In this document: in pieces, positions 49,807 to 63,450 of the stretch | How the letters are laid out: each line of letters begins with the position of its first letter | How positions within the stretch are numbered: position 1 is the stretch's first letter | Assembly: GCA_017165825.1 (NCBI GenBank) | Contig: CM029377.1 | Span: forward strand, 22,973,837-23,037,836 | DNA length: 64,000 nt | Source: Hepsetus odoe | Lineage: Eukaryota; Chordata; Actinopteri; Characiformes; Hepsetidae | Direction of reading: 5' to 3' | Notes under the pieces: model-generated | Told to the model about the DNA's origin: nothing | Database searches by the model: none | Seen by the model: the letters and a program-made list of their open reading frames with translations, nothing else | Position numbers and translations under genes: made by a program

Positions 49807-51085
49807 AGAAATCCAGATCCAGGCTCGAGGAACGCACAGTCGTGAGATTGGACACAGCTTTGGTATCCAGTCCAGACCAGCCGGACCAGTGCTCAGTTTG
49901 AAACCTGACCCAAACACTGATTAAACACAGACGTGGTTCATTACATCACAAACTTCAGCTCATTGATTGTAAATGTTCTGTTTCACACGTCTGTAATAAA
50001 GCTTACGATGATACTTGAACAGAGAGTGGGTGAACAGCACGTCCCCCTAAAGCTCCTCCCGCTGCTCTATTTACAATTTAGAGGACCTTAAACAGGGCCA
50101 TGTCCTGCTGAGAGCAACTCGACACATCTTTTTCATCGTCCGTGGTTCCAGTGAGGGATACATTCAAGAGTGAGAGAGATAAAAAATAAAAATTCACTCT
50201 CGCTCACTCATTTTCTGAGCTACTTGGTGCAGGGTGGTGCTGGAGTCTAGAGGTGGGGACACCCTGGATAGGTCACTAGTCCATTGCAGGGCAGACAGAC
50301 ACACACACACACACACACACACACACCCCTAGGGGACAAATTAGCTTCTCCAATCCAAACGAGAACAGACACAGTAAGGATAAGAAAGGCAGCATAATCA
50401 GACAGACGTGCCAATCAGAGGATGTTTAAAAACACAATGGGAAATAAAAGCATGCTTGAGGACAGCTGCCTGACTACAGTGAGACAGCTGGATTTTTCCT
50501 GCTAACGGTCAGATTGCGAACGGTGGCCTCCTCATTAACGTTGCTGCAGGCCTGACTTTTGATGTCGGTGATGCTTGAGTGATCCGTGGTGGCTCCTGCT
50601 GGAACAACCTGCTTCGTTCAACACGGTCCATTACTCACCTGGCAGATTAAACCCCCCCGACTACCATAACAACAGCATGGTCAACGTCCCAATAAAGCCC
50701 TTCAACAGGTTGCCAATCCTCCCGCGCATGGAAAAGGTAAAAGTGTGTGTGTGAGAAGTGAGAGATCTTCACTAACTCCTTTCATTTCATCACCTCGGGT
50801 GTTTTTTATTTGTAAGAAATGGACAATAAAAAATAAAGAAACTTAAAGGTTTTCTTCTGAAAAGAAAGGTGGTGCTGTTTCTACGGAACTTGTCCTGTAT
50901 GTTTACTATATGTATAGGAATGTATTTATTTCTTTTTGTTTGTTTTTTATTTTTTTGAATGGAGTCAGGCCACTTTGTACAGTAAAGCGTCCAGCCTTCC
51001 TTTGATGGTCAAAATGTCAGCAACTGTCTATTCGCTAACCTTCACCATCTACTTTCTAAGAAACACTAGCTCTGAACATCTGCTC

Positions 51086-51345
51086 TCCGGCCACTTTATT
51101 GGAAACACCCACCCTGTGCTTCCCCTTGCTGGCCACTTTATTAGAAACACTTGGAGTGGCTCTGCTGTATTGCTATGTTGATGTCCCTCCACCCAAACTG
51201 TCCCACCCAGAGTGACTTCAGAAGCAGGTGGAACAGACGACTGAATTTGCAGGATGGCACCCGCAGCTCACTAATTCAGCATCACCAGAAAATAAAGGCA
51301 TCCCGTGTCCATGGTAACAAGAGAAGGGTTTCTAATAAAGTGAGG
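51086..51345. mobile_element. MITE-like element with GGCCACTTTATTAGAAACAC ends
   Basis: Starts GGCCACTTTATTGGAAACAC, with a second similar unit at about 51131, and ends with the inverted form GGTTTCTAATAAAGTGAGG. Terminal inverted repeats of this kind mark a common class of short fish DNA transposons. No transposase. Confidence 0.6.
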
Positions 51346-51865
51346 GTGTGTTTACTTTATGAAGATCGGCTTATTGAACTGACTCCAAACAATTCATTAA
51401 AAGCAGAGTTGCTGAGAGTGAATCACTAATTACCATCAACGGAATCATCCCTTCTCTCTCTCTTCTTCCTCTCCTTTCTCTCTTCTTCTCTTTGGTTTCT
51501 CCCTTTTGTCTTTTCACATTGTCTCTCAATCTCCCCATCTTTTTCATTCCCCTTCTTTACTTTTTGTCTTTTTTTCTGTCTTTTTGTCTCTTTCTTTCTT
51601 TCATTCACCTTCATTGATCCTCATGAACCTCCTTTCCCTCATCTCTCTTACACTCATTTTCTCTTTTATTCACAATTCACAATTCTTCAGTAGCTGCACA
51701 CTTTTACACACACACACACGCAAGAACGAGAGAGCACAAGTGTGTTGTTTTGAGAATTGATATTAAGCTCTTGATCCAAGTGCCCCAATGTGCTCACACA
51801 CACATACAAAACGTGGAAGAAATAATTTATAAAGCAGATCATCACAGGCTAGTGCACACTCCGCT

Positions 51866-51866
51866 T

Positions 51867-51900
<34 letters not shown>

Positions 51901-51930
51901 CGCGTGTGTGTGTGTGTGTGTGTGTGTGTT
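51866..51930. repeat. (GT)n with central (GC)n
   Basis: GT run, then CGCGCGCGCG at about 51892-51903, then GT run. Alternating purine-pyrimidine throughout. Confidence 0.93.
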
Positions 51931-52314
51931 TCTAAAGATAGCAACAGAAACAGATGACCTCTTTTGCTAAATTAGTCCAAACAGACTAGCATTATTTTAA
52001 ACGGATACTTTATAGAGAAATAAAATTTTTGTGTATGAATGTGTGAGATCTTAATAAGATCTTAATAAGTGTCTGAATAAGGAAAGGTCAGCAAACAGAC
52101 TACCAGAAGTGGCCGCTGACAAGAAGCACTATTGGCAGACCTTTACAGAAGTGTGTGTGTGTGTGTGTGTGTGTTTTAACAGCAGGGGGGTACAGCCTGA
52201 ATGACCCACACAGACAGACATGTCACAAAGAATGAAACCACCTGGGCTGGAACATATTTGGGAGAGAGAGAGAAAGAGACCGAGAGAGACCACAGTTAGA
52301 GGAAATAGACATTT

Positions 52315-52350
<36 letters not shown>

Positions 52351-53607
52351 ATTCTGTTGCATGAGTTGCACACACGCGCACACACACACACGAGAGAAAG
52401 AGAGAGGAGAGGTGTGGTTTGACCGGCAGAAACAGTTAAACTCAGGTTAATCTGCTGCTGGACAGTTTGAGCTCAGTTCAGTCCATCTGTCTCAGGGGGA
52501 CAGTGAGGGGACAGCCCGAAGGCCGCTCCTGCAGGACAGATCTTACTGGGAGTTACTGATTTAGTGCTGAGTGAGGCAGTTCTGCTGACCTCATGATCCT
52601 GATGCTAAAGCAGCAGAAATGTCAAAGAAGCCTGTCTGCCTCTGCCTGTCTGTTTCTCTCACCTCGTCCGCCTCGGCCTCGTACTATCTCCAGGCTCAGT
52701 CTCTCTCTATCAGTCTTGCTTTCCCTTAAAGTCATTTTCAGTTCTAACCTCATCCGCTCCCTGCATGAACGCCACATTATCACGGACACCTTCGTTGCTG
52801 CTGCTACACCACGGGACATTAAAGCATAGCTGGACAGAAATGGCCTGTTGGGACACTTACAGGACCACGTGAGAGTTAGTCTCATACACTCAGTTAATGA
52901 TTAGAGAAAATAAATAAACTTATTATACATGCCATTCTTTTGAGTCTGATCCTGGGCCAATCCAAGCTGCTCCAGTACATTCATTGTTTCCAGTTTTTTG
53001 AGTGAATGAGGTTTTGTTTATTGTATGGAAGTGTATTAACCGTGATCCCGATATAGCAGAGTTAAGACTAAAGTACTGGAGTTTTTCCTCCAACACTTCC
53101 ATTTGCGTTTTCTTACTCAAACAGACTAATGATACTGTCTAATGATGCTGTGATACTGATTTGAACATTTTTGCCCCGTCAGCTTGGCCACACTAACCCG
53201 ATACCATTTTAAGGGCAGTCCGATCCCCGCTTATAGATATTAACACCTATTTTTGAGGGTATTTGTAAGCTGCTAACACACATTAATATAATCCCTAGAA
53301 TTCGGATTCTTTTTGGGGGAGGGATCATGTATATTTGATTGACAGGTGCAGTTCTTCAGTTATATGGCCAATAGTAAGTTCTGCTTTAAGGTTCAGACGT
53401 AGATCACTGTGTGGATTAACCAACAAAAAGCAATCAAACTGCTCAGCTACAGAGACTGGACTGAAAATGAGAGAAACAACACTGTCCTTTCTTGCAATAT
53501 TATTCTTCTGTTTACCACTGCTATGAACCAATTAGGTGATCTTGTTTCTCAAGAAAGACCAACATCACTTGTGATGTGATGATGTGGTTTCAGACATTTT
53601 CCCTGGA

Positions 53608-53658
53608 ATATCCAGCACCCAGGTAGCAGTGATGGGGATGGTACCTTGCTCCTTGCGA
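53608..53658 (-). repeat. SINE family A fragment
   Basis: Only the core (AGCAGTGATGGGGATGGTAC) remains. Confidence 0.55.
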
Positions 53659-55607
53659 CTTGCACATTCGGTTTCTGAAACTGCTATTTAGAAAATGTAT
53701 CGTATTCATTACAGCACATAACATGTCAGCTTCATGTTGGCTAATTGACTTTTGGCTTCATGGGAAAATTGTCCACAAGTTAGTCTTTGAAAAGATATCA
53801 GATTCTGATCTGTGGCTTCTGTCCTAGGTCTGTTGCCGCAGGCCTCACATTTGATGTTCCTCACAGAACAAGCTCTCTTTTCCACTCGCTCCAGTTTTCC
53901 GTTTATTCAACAAACAGGTTCGCTTTGCAGCCAATGGAAGCTGTTGGCATCTAGATTTGTGTCAGAAACCACACTATCAAGTCTGATCAGGCTGCTCTAG
54001 TGGTCAAGTTGGCCTGCTCTAGCGTTCAAGTCGGGGTCCCAGTGAATTCAAGAGAAAAGCTGCTCTCAAAGCCGCCCAACCTGCCTGCCAAAACGGTGGC
54101 TCTCTCTCTCTCTCTCTCTCTCTGAACACACACATACACACCTGATCACAGCGGGGGTCAACGAATCAGGGCCAAGAGAATACCAGCCTGCCGAAAATTT
54201 CACCCTGATGGATTTGTTGACGTCAACAAAGGAGATGAGAAAGCAGAGTGGGGAGAGACTCAGCACACACACACACACACGTCCATTATGGTTACTGCTT
54301 TAATCACACACACACACACACACACACAGTATTCCCACCTGATTTTCGGTATTCTCATGTTTCTTCTCTACTTACAGGATCATAAGACATGCTGGACTGT
54401 ACAATCTGCTGAAGCTCATATAGAACACGTATGACTATATAGGACATGCACACACACACGGGCACACAGCATGGAGCATGATAAACTAGCGAGACCTTTA
54501 ATTACTGACTTAATCCCATGACTGCCATACCTCATTAAGCAGCCTGGCAGGGTCAGCTACAGTCCTAGAAATTCAAAAACTGATAGGAGATCAGAGCCAT
54601 AAACCTCGTCTTAAAGTGTGAGCTTGGCATTTAGGGCACGAGAGCTGCTCCCAAGTCAGCATTAAAGAGCAAATATTACCCAAGGCACTGAAACATGCGT
54701 GCATGGAAAAGGTCAACCAGCCAGCAGTACAGTGTAGAATGCTGTCTTTCGCTTCAGCTGTCTGGAGCTGCTCACTCGCTATCCCTCCTTCAATTTCCTA
54801 AATTAGGAGAGATCTGGGAGTGGGTCGTGTACGAGGACATACATGGTCAGGAACTGACCACTGATAGAGCCAGAAGATCCTGAGCATTTCATATTTGCAT
54901 ATTTATTGATGCTAAACAGAGATTTCAGTTAAGGGATAATATGGCTACATGTCCCAAGCCCCAGTGCTAATTAGGCACCACTGCTGTTAAATGTGACAGA
55001 TTTTTTTTTTTTTGATGTTGATGTTCTACAATTAGTTTGCTTTTTCTTCTCCCTGTGGTGCATTTCCTACAAACTTTGCACCAAGAGCAGCTGGAATCCA
55101 TGCTTTAATGGCCATTTCCCTCCCGTTGATCACTTCAACTGACTGTTTTTTTTACTTTAGGGATGATTTATGTAAATGAGATCTGTCCTGATTGGCCTTC
55201 CTGTAATTGCCATTGGTTAATTGGTTAATGATAAGTTGAAAAGCTGCTTGTAACTTTTTGGGGCGTGGCTTAACTGCTGTAAGCTGACTGGGAAGATGAA
55301 TGGAAAAATCCATGCATGAGGAACTACAAAAACATTATTTTTAGCCATGTAGTTCCTTTCACCCCAGCGAGGACTCTCTCAAAAGCACCCTCTAGTGGTC
55401 ATTCTTTTTCTACCTTCTGCTCTGTAAAGTGACCTTGGGTTTGAGAAAGGCTCTAAATAAATAAAAAATTATTATTATTATTATTATTATTTTAGATCAA
55501 TGGGAAGAACAACAAGACTGCAATACCTGTCTCACTGAAAGACAGCTTGCCTGGAGACACAGTCATGCTGCAGTCATGCTGTAGTGGATTTGTCTTAAAT
55601 CCACTAC

Positions 55608-55755
55608 AATTCAGCAGTGGTCTAGTGTTTAGGGAATAGGCTCTCAGTTACTGCTGAGCAAGGTACTGCCTCCATCAATGCTCCCTGGGTGCTGCACAGT
55701 TAGGGTTAAATAGAGAGGATGCATTTCATTAAGGTTCAATTTACTGTTCAATAAT
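55608..55755 (+). repeat. SINE family A fragment
   Basis: CAGTGGTCTAGTGTTTAGGG head, then a deletion that removes box B, then the core and 3' part. The head matches the flank of the LTR end at 834. Confidence 0.7.
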
Positions 55756-56604
55756 TATAGTAAAATAACTTTTCAGGAATAATTATGATCTTAAAAGTCA
55801 TTTAATGTGGCGTCAAATGTCACTTTTTGAGGAGAAATTCAGAACTGATCACAGTGGAAGTGAATGGAACCAGACGTCTGGGACGTCTTTAAAGCTTTCG
55901 CCACAGAACATTTAGACACAAAATTATTATAAATGCTGTGACTGATGACAACTTCTTTAAAACTTATTTTAATGCTGGACAGTGCCTTAATGCAAATCAT
56001 TTCCCTGGGAAAACACATTTTAGAGACCTTGTTTAAATATTATTATTAGAGAAATTTGGTGGAATTCACTTTGATCAATCCTCGCTTTGCTCGTCGCTTG
56101 TCCCACAGACAGCAGGACAGTGGTGTGGCTTTGATGTACATTCCTGTGCACGCAAAAAAACAATTACACGCCTGTCAGCCATGATTCATGCCCCGGGCCG
56201 ACTGGCACTGCTGTTGAACACCGGACCCCATTTCCATACAGATGGTTAGGGTGTGTCGTCTAACAGAGAGATTTAGAAAGGCCCCATTAAAGAAATAATC
56301 TGACCAAAAGGCTGCAAACCTTGCTCATATGATGCTAATATGAAGACCAGTTGAGGTCAGTTTACATTAAACCAGTGGCTTGCGAATCAAATGTGCCCAA
56401 TCACATTTCCTCCTCGTCCCGGTCACCTGATATGCTCCACAACCTGCTTCTTTAGGTCAACACCATAATCATAATTGTTAATACACTATATATGTAAATA
56501 TTGATTATAATCTTATAAGTTCTAGCTGAAGGAGTTTAATAGTAATACAATGTCATTAGTGTTTTTAAGTCTGAAAAATTTACAGTGAAAAATAGTGTCG
56601 GCCA

Positions 56605-57030
56605 GGGGCAGTGGTGGCCTAGTGGTTAGGGCATTGGCCGCATGATCGGAGGATCAGGGGTTCAAACCCCTTCCCAATAGGTTGCCCTGAGGTACCCTTG
56701 AGCAAGGTGCCATCCCCGACGTGCTCCTCCTTGCGATGGGCTGGCGACCTGTCCAGGGTGTGTCCCCGGTCCTTCGCCCTGTGTGAGCTGGGATGGACTC
56801 CAGCACTCCCCCGTGACCCCGCTTGGGACAAGCGGCAGAAAATGACTGACTGACTGACTAGTGTCGGCCTTGTAATGAGGACTAGGCTTCAGGATCAGAA
56901 GGTTGCTGGTTTGAAACTCAGACCAGCAGGTCACCCCGAGGTACCATTAAACATGGTACCATCCCCATCACGGCTCCCCGGGTGCTGGAATACTGAGGAT
57001 ACATTTTGTTGTTAAATAGTCACTTTCACT
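56605..57030 (+). repeat. Composite of two SINE family A pieces and another dispersed repeat
   Basis: 56605-56720 is a SINE head and core (GGGCAGTGGTGGCCTAGTGG). 56720-56855 is the GGCGACCTGTCCAGGGTGTG repeat ending in (TGAC)n. 56865-57030 is a second SINE part. Confidence 0.75.
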
Positions 57031-57730
57031 AAATATCTGCTGGCAGTGGTCCAATAGCTGCTCCCTGGCAGCAGGTTTCATCATCTAAACTCAAACATGA
57101 CTGACCGACACCGCCTCTCGGTCCACTGCAGGGATAAACAGGCGGCCTGGGAGCACAGTTAGTGCTGTCAGTGTGGGTGCTTTCAGGAAAGCCTGTGATG
57201 GGACTTGGCATCAGCAGTCGTCCCGTCTCGCACACGCGGACACAAACACACATGCCACTGTCTGGTCCCAGTGCTTTCTAGGCCAGTGGAGCCCCACCTG
57301 GCTCGAAAATGCCACATGGCCGTTCCTTACAGCTCCCGTGTCACAAGCCCGGTCGTGTGATCACGTCGAACACTGCTTTAGCCCCAGCTCCATCGCCTCC
57401 AGACAGACAGGGCCGGCCACCTATAAGCCTCCAAATGATACCCATTTATTTTAACCATACCACAGAGTAATCAGAATAAAGCAGGACATGCTCTGCTATG
57501 CGGTGGAGATGGTAAACGATGAGATGATCTGTGACTCATTATTTCCTGTGTGTCAAAATGAACCAAAGAAGAATTTAAACTGGCCTGAGAGCATCACTGA
57601 CACCTTGAAAACCTAAAAGCTGCTGCAGAGTGGAGCAGTGCCACAGAAGAACTGTGAAGAATCAGAAGGGTTTTGAGGGCAGGTTGAAGATCTAGATACC
57701 AAACCATACATCATATCTACCTTGATAACC

Positions 57731-58107
57731 TCGCTGGGCACTTTACTGGAAACACTGGGCTTCCACAAACTGGCCCCATCATGGAAAGATTATCAACCAC
57801 TTCATCATTGACCAGTTTCTGAACCAGATTTAATGTGGATGGTTGTGCTTTCTCTGAATAGAAACTGAATATATTTCAAACCTCGCTCAGCATTAGCATA
57901 AAGAATATGTGGAATAAACACTGTGGCCCATCATTAGCCCTTCATCCCTGGTCAGTTTCTGATGTTAGTGGTGCTGATGTGAGTGTATCAGACACTACAG
58001 TCATCTTCAGACTGGTCCAACATCAGCTTTGGTCAGAAACCGCCTGCTGATGGCTAGAAGACAAACTGTGCATCAACAAATCTTGAGGGGTTTCTAATAA
58101 ATTGGCC
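57731..58107. mobile_element. MITE-like element related to the 51.1 kb copy
   Basis: Left end GGGCACTTTACTGGAAACAC, right end GGGTTTCTAATAAATTGGCC in inverted orientation, about 375 bp apart. The interior (GTCAGAAACCGCCTGCTGAT) resembles the usual interior of this fish MITE type. Confidence 0.6.
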
Positions 58108-58138
58108 AAAGGGCCTCTTCAGAGCAATTTTTGAAGAG

Positions 58139-58320
58139 ATGCGGCAGACTAGTGGTAGGGCTCTTGCCTATGGATGAAGAGGTCACAGGTTCAAATCTCA
58201 CCTGAGCAAGACCCTGAACCCTGAATTGCTCCAGGGGGACTGTACCTGCATTCAGGACATGGAAGTCGCTCTGGATAAGAGCGTCTGCTAAAGAGCATCT
58301 TCTAAATGCTGCAAATGCAA
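58139..58320 (+). repeat. tRNA-derived SINE, family B
   Basis: Plus strand: GACTAGTGGTAGGGCTCTTG head, CAGGTTCAAATCTCA box B, GCTCTGGATAAGAGCGTCTG tail. Same family as the 46.3 kb copy. Confidence 0.85.
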
Positions 58321-60399
58321 AAGAAATACCTCTACATAACTCTGCTGGTGTCTCCATCAACACGAAACAGACACCAGGAATGATAATCACATGTGTATGA
58401 ACTGATTGAATCGACCAGTCTAAAAAAATGTAGAACATCATGCAGAGGAGGACATGCTTCTTCTCTTTTTCCTGGAGAGCAGGTTGTTTTTGCTCAGTAA
58501 GCGTCTGGCTCCTCAACAGAAAGCTGCTTCGTGCCGGACTAATAAAAATACCACACACACAACAACGGCTTTAGCTGAGAGAAGAATGCTCTCCAGCTGC
58601 GGGGGAGAGTCAGTGAGCCGTTCCCAAATCTCAAGTCCCCCTGGTGCCAATGTTGCTCAACTATGGTCCTACAGGGCCCGAGCAATGAACGGTTTCCTCA
58701 TTTTCCCTGCTCTGCCTCACCTGACTCACACCTGACTCATTCATCTAATTAGCAAGGCCTCTGTGGGTTGAAACAGCTGGGTTACTCCACATTCTGATAG
58801 AAGTGCTTCGAGTTTTGGGATGAAAGACTGAAGCTCCAGCGTTGCCTAATCTGACATTTTCCCTAATGTTCCATAATAGGAAAAGCTGTGTCTTTGAATA
58901 ATCATGCACGCTGGAAATCCTGTTTTTCCAAAAAAGGACAACGTAACAAGGTGAGGGAAAAAAATAAAATGTGAAAAAAAAATTGCAATGAAATAAAATC
59001 AGGGTAATGGGTAGCAGTAAAATTATTAAAATGATTTAAAAAATAATAATATATATATTTTTTAAATATATAGAGAGGTTATCTTTTAACAGTGATAAAA
59101 AAAAATGAAAAAGTACAGTTTAGTAATTAATTTTAGACTTAAATCAAAACACAATCATGGCGCAGAACCATATGAGAAAAAAAAAAATCAGCATGAAAAA
59201 AAATGCTATTTAATTGCAATAATTTCTCTAATCTCCTTCTATTGGCCAATTTTTTCAGATTTATGGCTTTTGGACTCCATGTAAAGCGCCAGACGGCCAA
59301 GTCACCAACTTTGCATTATTAGACTGAATTTTTACTGCTAATTCCCTCCAGTCAGAACTTGATATTGGATAAATAATCATAAAATTAAAACGGCAGCCCT
59401 TGCGATTTGAAAACCACACTCTTAAAACGCCATATCGAAAATGATCAGTCTTCCAGTGCTACATCTAATCAGCACAAATATACACATACAGCTGCCACCG
59501 GCATTGAAAAAGAATAACAAGCAAACTGAGTCTGATCAGCATGGATGAAGCGAGAATGGCAGCTTTTAGGAGGACAGCCAAGTCACGAAAGCACAGCGAA
59601 GGCCAAAAACAGAACTAGAGCAAAACACAGCTGGGGGCCAATAAAAACATTTATGATCTTTGGAGTACAAACAATATTTAGCTAAACGGTGGGAATAATG
59701 GTGGGCCAGGATGTCTGAAACACAGCGGGGATGACAGAACGTGACCCGATGGATTCAGTTTATTGTGCCGCTGGGATTTGGCCGATTTCTGCTTGATCAG
59801 AATGTTTATGGCCATGAACGTCATGGCTTCTGTGTGAATTTGGGTAAAGTGATGAAGCTCAATATTAGGGTCCCATGAGGTTCACTCATGACGCTTGTTG
59901 ACGCCTCATGTTGAGCTTAAGTGCCAAAATCAGTCACTTCATTTTTATATGGGCGTTTTCTAACCTCTCTTTATCCCTCACAATTAAACAGGCTTTACTG
60001 TGCCTTAGGCCTGATATGTGTAAATACCACTGTTCTAATTGGCTGCCCTGTATTGCAGCGGGGCTCCCGAGGGGCGCTGCCATCTACAGGTGGCCTCATC
60101 ATCAGGAAATAACCTGTTAGATCTCTGGTGATGCTAGAGCCCTGCATGGCATCCAAAGGAGCAAAACTGGCTCTGCTTTCTTTTGGGGGGTAGGGGGATG
60201 AGGGAGGGGCTCTCTTTCTAATCATCACTGAATAAAATGCTAACAAGTGAACACGTCTGTCGGTTGAAGTTACAGAACTGGTGGTCAGCGTGCTCTTCTA
60301 GATGAGCTGTTGAATGAGAGGACAGCAGTTCTGAAAGATGTGGTGGTGCTTTCTGGGACACTCGCTAGTCTTCACCTTCCCGGTGTTCGTGGCACTGTA
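58321..60399. other. No gene seen
   Basis: A- and T-run-rich 58940-59230, then repeat-free 59240-59660. No coding sequence recognised. Confidence 0.5.
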
Positions 60400-60535
60400 C
60401 GATTGAGGGAGTCCTAGGTAGTGGGATACAATCAGAAGCTTGTGGGTTGAAATCCCAGACCAGCAGGTTGCCCTGAGATTCCTTTGAGCAAGGTACCGTC
60501 CCCATCACTGCTCCCTGGGTGCTTTCTACTTTACT
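60400..60535 (+). repeat. SINE family A fragment
   Basis: Head degraded; box B (GGGTTGAAATCCCAGACCAG) and the core are clear. Confidence 0.7.
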
Positions 60536-60879
60536 TAAGCATTTCTGATTACGTTTTTCCATTAACTTCCTGAACTTAAGACAAATACCATAATTTTAAA
60601 TTATTCATTATTTTTACTTAAAGCCTCAATATTTCAGTGGACAATTACAAGCAGAAAAGAGGATCCCTTTCTTTCGAGCACAGTAGATGTAAAACAACTC
60701 AAGACACGCATCAAGAGAAACCGAAAAGGGCTCTGTCCCAAACCGTGTCCTTCCACACTTAACAGCATGTAAAAAATAAATAAATAAATAAATAAATAAA
60801 TAGTACACAAGCATCAGTAAGGCATTTAGTAGTTTATGTAAAAGTACAGAATTGTGTGTTATTAGTCATTTGTAGAGTG

Positions 60880-61000
60880 GACGGTGGAGAAAAGGCGTGT
60901 ATTGAGTGTGATGTCCATGACGGGAGAACTAGTAGAGACATGGATGAAAGTGAAGCAGTGAAGTTAAATGTTCATTTGGGAACTACACACAAAAGGTAAG
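60880..61000 (+). repeat. Dispersed repeat shared with 3.2 kb (inverted)
   Basis: AGTGTGATGTCCATGACGGG and GAACTAGTAGAGACATGGAT match the minus strand at about 3160-3240. Confidence 0.55.
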
Positions 61001-61111
61001 ACTTTTAGTTTTACAATTTTGGTTAAAAAAAAAAAAGGTAACTTTTCAGCTAAATTTGGACTTTAGTTGCTTCTTTGAGTCGAGTAATGCTTGAAGAACA
61101 GTAAAGACACA

Positions 61112-61362
61112 AGGGCAGCGGTGGCCTAGTAGTTAGGGAGAGGCCATGGGATCAGAAGACTGTGGGTTCAAACCCCTTACCAGTAGGTTGCCCTGAGGTA
61201 CCCTTGATCAAGGTACCATCCCTGCCACCGCGTCATGGGCACTTTCATAGCTGCCCCCTGCTGCACGGTGTGTGCATGGGTTAAATGCAGAGGACCAATT
61301 TTGTTGAGGTTCACTGTGTGCTGTGTTGTGTTCTCACAATGACAAGAATAGTCACTTTCATA
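61112..61362 (+). repeat. SINE family A, full length
   Basis: GGGCAGCGGTGGCCTAGTAG to AATAGTCACTTTCATATTT, with box B GGGTTCAAACCCC. One of the best-preserved copies. Confidence 0.9.
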
Positions 61363-62063
61363 TTTCTGTTGGGTGGAACAAACTGTGCAACTTTCAAAAT
61401 TCATGTTCTTCCAAAAAATAAATAAAATCAACCTAAAACCCACATGGAGACATTTCCTGTCTGCTGTAAGCGTGCTGGCATGAGCATTAAAGATGTTTGG
61501 GAACAGTCCAGAAATGCACATCAAGACTTTTCTTCGAGTTTAGAAGTTGAATCGGTACATCTTCCGAGTTTTCTGTCTGCACTACAGTCCAACCTGTACA
61601 TATCTTACTGCTTGGATACCAATGTGTGGAGTTGTTCACATCTTTCTGTGTTACACCCCCGTAAGTGTCTGGTATATATTCTTCGTAGTTCTGTTGCTTA
61701 GATTACCTCGTTGCCATAGTATCACTTCATATGTAAATGAATACCTGTTAGTCCTCTTTTATCCCTCATGTTTATGACTGAAAGTCAGGATCAAAGTATA
61801 GACTTGCAAGCGTACAGCAGGGTTTGAATCTTTAACAATGTCTGCATTAATCATTTCATTGTTACAGTAAGTAAAATTTGGCCTTCCGTAATAAAAGAGC
61901 CTTGAATTAGACTTGTAGTGAAAGAGGAAGAGGGCAGTACACAATCACAGCCCTGACTATACGACACATTAACCACCATCATCATCATCATCATCATCAT
62001 CATCCTCTCCTCTGTGACCTAAAAACAAGGTGTCAACCAATGACTGGCTTGATAAAGGGGGGG

Positions 62064-62112
<49 letters not shown>

Positions 62113-63194
62113 GTCCTAGATTACAGTGAATCTGCAGAATCAAACAGGCTTTGGGGGTTGACGTGCACGTAAGCAACGTTTCAAATCTCTCCACACACAC
62201 ACACACACACACACTCAGCTGGTTGGAGGAGGGGTCAGGCCGTCCAGCAGCTGTACTCATGAAAATTGCACGTTTGAACATAAAGCATTAAATTTACTGG
62301 AATCTCACACGTGCTTCTAAAAATGACAGAAAAATCACCTTTTTATTCACAAGGAAACGATGAAGAGCGAAATGATGCACAAATAACGTAAGGTTCTCCT
62401 TTTAAGGCCGGTATGGAAGGATTTTTTTTTTTAAGGGGTTTAAAATACAGCCTCAAAAACAACCAGTCCTCTGCATAAAGAACCTTTTAGCCACACAAAG
62501 AACCATTTCAGCATTCAAATGCTTTGAAGAGAATCTTTTATGAGGGTTTACAGAGCTCCAATTAAACGCTGCACAAGCTGGTCTGATGCCGATAATAAAA
62601 TCTCAGATAGAATCTTTTTGGAGCCTGTCATACCACCCTCCAGCAAAATGAAGGCCCAAAAAACGGATGGAGGACAATATTTATGATAGTTTTATACTTT
62701 TATTAGGCCTGCGCTTCGAGGTGGTTAACCGGGTGACCGCAGCCATCCGCAGTGATGATTAATAGCAAATAAAAAAAGTGCATTAAAAAAGTGTGTATTT
62801 TCTTTTTTTTTTTATGAAAAAGAGGCAGGATCACTTAAGAATAATCAGTTATAAGGGACTTGGAACTGGAATAAATATATTTTCCTCCCTTTTAATACAC
62901 CTAAAATAAAAATGTCACAGAAAGAAAAAAAAAAGGCTTTATCAGCGTTATTTCCAATAAATGAGTATTAATGCTCATTTAGTCTTAGCTAAATATGACG
63001 ATAATCAAAACTGCTGCCCTTGTAAGACTGAAGCGTTCTCTACTGAACAGGACTGCAATGAAACAACTTCCGTTTAAAAGTAGTTCAGGAGGCTTGGAAT
63101 TACAATCTCTGTCCCGATAGAAACCTTTTATACTTCTTCACACTGATTAAACACGTTGGCCAGTAATCAAGCCTGGGTGTGCCTTGTGTCATTA
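61363..63194. other. No gene seen
   Basis: Holds (CAT)n, GA and CA runs and AT-rich unique DNA. No recognised repeat family between 62300 and 63190. Confidence 0.55.
62060..62112. repeat. G-run and (GA)n
   Basis: Nine G followed by about 23 GA units. A CA run lies at 62192-62213 and a (CAT)n run at 61977-62002. Confidence 0.93.
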
Positions 63195-63450
63195 GTGAAA
63201 AAGTGAAAGTGAAAGACAGTCATTGCAAGGTCACAGCACAGCACACCTGAACCACAATGAAATTGGACCTCTGCATTTAACCTATGCACTCAAACACCGT
63301 GCAGCAGTGGGCAGCTATTGAAAGCGCCCGGGAGCAGTGACGGGGACAGTACCTTGCCCAAGGGTACCTCAGGGCAACCTACTTGTGAGGGAATCGAACC
63401 CACAATCTTCCGATGCAGGGGCAACTCCCTAACCACTAGGCCACCGCGTT
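63195..63450 (-). repeat. SINE family A, full length
   Basis: Plus-strand AAAAGTGAAAGTGAAAG (tail) through CCTAACCACTAGGCCACCGC (head). Confidence 0.9.

Larger units (their letters stand above)
51346..55607. other. No gene seen
   Basis: Pyrimidine-rich 51450-51670, GT/GC run at 51.9 kb, GT runs near 52150 and 52320, CA runs near 54265 and 54305, (ATT)n at 55468-55492. Open frames here follow these compositions. Confidence 0.55.
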
